Positions 32,108 to 33,852 of a stretch of 33,852 nucleotides of DNA are shown one piece after another; position 1 is the first letter of the stretch; each line of letters opens with the position of its first letter. The notes under the pieces are model-generated. The model worked only from the letters and a program-made list of their open reading frames with translations, was not told where the DNA came from and did not search any database. The position numbers and the translations under genes were made by a program. The stretch is from Desulfobacteraceae bacterium (GTDB lineage: Bacteria; Desulfobacterota; Desulfobacteria; Desulfobacterales; Desulfosalsimonadaceae), in the NCBI GenBank assembly GCA_011389515.1, contig JAABUA010000034.1, positions 1 to 33,852 of the forward strand, written 5' to 3'.

Positions 32108-32593
32108 ATGGATCCCACACAATTTGACCGGGAAAAACTCGATGAAATTATAAAAAACTACCAGGATAAAAAATGGGGCCTGATTCCATTGCTTCAGGAC
32201 GTGCAGGAAGTTTTCGGCTTTATTCCGCCCGAATCCATAGAGCCCATTGCCGATGCCCTGCAGATGTATCCCTCGCAGGTCCAGGGGGTGATAACTTTTT
32301 ATTCCGGCTTCTCCCTGAAACCCAAGGGAAGATGCGTACTCAAGGTCTGCAGGGGAACGGCCTGCCATGTCAAGGGAAGCCGGTCCATTTTGCGCATGAT
32401 CAAAAAAGACCTCAAACTGGAAGAAGGTGAAACCAGTCCCGATTACCAGTTCACCCTGGAAACGGTTGCCTGCCTGGGCGCCTGCTTTCTGGCACCCACC
32501 ATGATGGTCAACCGGGACTACTTCGGCAAACTTAATCCGACCAAGGTAACCTCCGTACTCGGCGAGTACCGGAAAGAAAGCAAGGAGGCGTGA
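32108..32593 (+). CDS. nuoE: NuoE-like thioredoxin-fold [2Fe-2S] subunit
   Basis: This 161-aa protein matches the NuoE/HydA-partner family in size and motifs: an N-terminal helical region (GLIPLLQDVQEVFGFIPPE), VITFYSGF, and the four cluster cysteines C81, C86 (CRGTAC) and C122, C126 (CLGAC). It carries a [2Fe-2S] cluster and works with the NuoF-type flavoprotein in NAD(H) oxidoreductases, formate dehydrogenases and bifurcating hydrogenases. It is 32 bp after the molybdopterin subunit and 5 bp before the NuoF-like gene, so one complex is likely. Confidence 0.93.
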   Translation: MDPTQFDREKLDEIIKNYQDKKWGLIPLLQDVQEVFGFIPPESIEPIADALQMYPSQVQGVITFYSGFSLKPKGRCVLKVCRGTACHVKGSRSILRMIKKDLKLEEGETSPDYQFTLETVACLGACFLAPTMMVNRDYFGKLNPTKVTSVLGEYRKESKEA

Positions 32594-32598
32594 GCCCC

Positions 32599-33852
32599 AT
32601 GAAAAAACTCACATCCATAGGCCAGATGGAATGGTTCCGCAACAAGATACACGCGGAATCCGGCAAAAAACGAATCGAGGTCCATGTATGCATGACCGGA
32701 TGCCGGGCGTATGGCGCAGCCGCGGTCCGTGACGCACTGGCACAAGCCGTGACCGAACGCGGCATGGACGGCGAGGTGGAAATCCGTTCGACCGGGTGTC
32801 ACGGCTTCTGCGCCAAGGCGCCGGTGGTCGCTATCGAACCGTTAGGGGTTCAATACCAGGAGGTCGACCCGTCGGACGCTGCCGAAATCGTAGACAAAAC
32901 GCTCAAACATAACCAGCTCATCGATCGGCTCTCCTACCAGGATCCCAAATCCGGACAATTCATCTACTACCGCAACCAGATCCCGTTCTATAAGAAGCAG
33001 CTCCGCCGGGTGCTTGCAAACTGCGGACGAATCGACCCCACTAAAATCGAGCATTACATTGCCGAAGGCGGATACAAGGCCCTGGTCAAGGCGCTCTCCA
33101 AAATGAGCCCGGAAGAAGTGATTGAGGAAGTGGTCACATCCAAGCTTCGGGGGCGCGGCGGTGCCGGGTTTCCGACCGGGATCAAGTGGCGCTTTGCCCG
33201 CCAGACGGAATCGTGGCCAAAGTACGTGATATGCAACGCGGATGAAGGCGACCCTGGTGCATTCATGGACCGGGCGATACTGGAAGGCGATCCTCACTCC
33301 GTGATCGAGGGGATGCTCATCGGCGGATACGCCATGGGCGCTGAATACGGCATCATATACGTCCGGGAAGAGTACCCCATTGCAGTGGAGCACCTGAAAA
33401 TCGCACTCCAGCAATGCGAATCACTGGGGATGATCGGAAAAAACATTTTAAACACGGGGTTTAACTTTGACCTGTCCATAAAGATGGGGGCCGGCGCCTT
33501 TGTATGCGGCGAGGAGACCGCACTCATGGCATCCATCGAGGGGAAGCGCGGCATGCCGCGCCCCCGGCCGCCGTTTCCGGCCCAGGCCGGTGTGGACGGA
33601 AAGCCCACCAACATCAACAATGTGGAAACCCTGGCCAATATTCCCCTGATCATCAAAAACGGCTCCGGGTGGTACACCGAAGTGGGCACCGAGGCCAGCA
33701 AGGGGACCAAGATCTTTTCCCTTGCCGGCAAGGTCAACAATACCGGCCTGGTGGAGGTGCCCATCGGCACCACCATCAAGGAAGTGGTCTTTGATATCGG
33801 CGGCGGCATTCCTAAAGGTCGCCAGTTCAAGGCTGTCCAGATGGGCGGGCCC
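32599..33852 (+). CDS. nuoF: NuoF-like NADH-binding flavoprotein with N-terminal [2Fe-2S] domain (3' end outside window)
   Basis: At least 418 codons are present with no stop before the window end. Residues 25-100 form a thioredoxin-like [2Fe-2S] domain (C31-x3-C35 and C67-x3-C71), as in HydB/HndC-type subunits rather than respiratory NuoF. The FMN/NADH domain follows with GRGGAGFPTG (185-194), NADEGDPGAFMDR, GAGAFVCGEETAL and NNVETLANIP. The missing part should hold SLBB and [4Fe-4S] domains and possibly ferredoxin motifs. Such subunits exchange electrons with NAD(H), often in bifurcating complexes. The ATG lies 5 bp after the nuoE-like stop. Confidence 0.94.
   Translation, partial: MKKLTSIGQMEWFRNKIHAESGKKRIEVHVCMTGCRAYGAAAVRDALAQAVTERGMDGEVEIRSTGCHGFCAKAPVVAIEPLGVQYQEVDPSDAAEIVDKTLKHNQLIDRLSYQDPKSGQFIYYRNQIPFYKKQLRRVLANCGRIDPTKIEHYIAEGGYKALVKALSKMSPEEVIEEVVTSKLRGRGGAGFPTGIKWRFARQTESWPKYVICNADEGDPGAFMDRAILEGDPHSVIEGMLIGGYAMGAEYGIIYVREEYPIAVEHLKIALQQCESLGMIGKNILNTGFNFDLSIKMGAGAFVCGEETALMASIEGKRGMPRPRPPFPAQAGVDGKPTNINNVETLANIPLIIKNGSGWYTEVGTEASKGTKIFSLAGKVNNTGLVEVPIGTTIKEVVFDIGGGIPKGRQFKAVQMGGP

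Overview
The window looks like a chromosomal segment of an anaerobic sulfate-reducer-like member of the Desulfobacterota (Desulfobacterales type). This is inferred from the gene families, not from a database match. The main pointers are an HdrA fused to a GltD-like module, a MetF/MetV/Hdr/MvhD operon, two apparent selenoproteins, many NtrC-type and PAS-kinase signalling genes, and a NuoE/NuoF/molybdopterin-subunit operon.

Layout. 1-2053 (+) is housekeeping: the ybaB tail, recR, a YkgJ-type Cys-cluster gene and murI. 2078-4553 (-) holds a rhomboid protease, an HD-domain phosphohydrolase and a Usp-family gene, with a 146-bp near-perfect palindromic element between the last two. htpG (4910-6844, +) has a heat-shock (sigma-32-like) promoter. 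7041-12588 (+) is a signalling block: a CheY-like receiver, a 58-aa small ORF, a degenerate GspE-type ATPase, a receiver-kinase hybrid and a PAS kinase.

12881-22255 (+) is the centrepiece. It reads as one operon: HTH-receiver regulator, divergent MetF-like protein, HdrC/HdrB-type selenoprotein (in-frame UGA at 15074), HdrA with a GltD insertion (1476 aa), MvhD selenoprotein (in-frame UGA at 20191), metV and metF. It closes with a strong hairpin at 22323-22353. The set resembles the acetogen MetFV-HdrABC-MvhD complex. I infer that it couples the methylene-/methyl-tetrahydrofolate step of the Wood-Ljungdahl pathway to pyridine nucleotide and probably ferredoxin, through flavin and Fe-S centres. 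Both UGA codons are followed at about 20-24 nt by hairpins with matching small loops (UGGAA, UGGCA), as expected for bacterial SECIS elements.

22662-27266 holds a gene with a sigma-54 promoter, encoding a two-fold Cys-cluster protein with a GcvH-like domain that lacks the lipoyl lysine. Convergent to it are an NtrC-type kinase/regulator pair and an archaemetzincin. 27627-29122 (+) is a second copy of the HTH-receiver plus MetF-like pair. Both copies have 9-bp-spaced CTATAA direct repeats at their promoters. 29409-33852 (+) encodes a NuoG/FdhA-like subunit lacking the formate dehydrogenase catalytic residues, then NuoE and a truncated NuoF, suggesting an NAD(H)-linked electron-transfer complex.

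No rRNA, tRNA, CRISPR array or transposase was seen.
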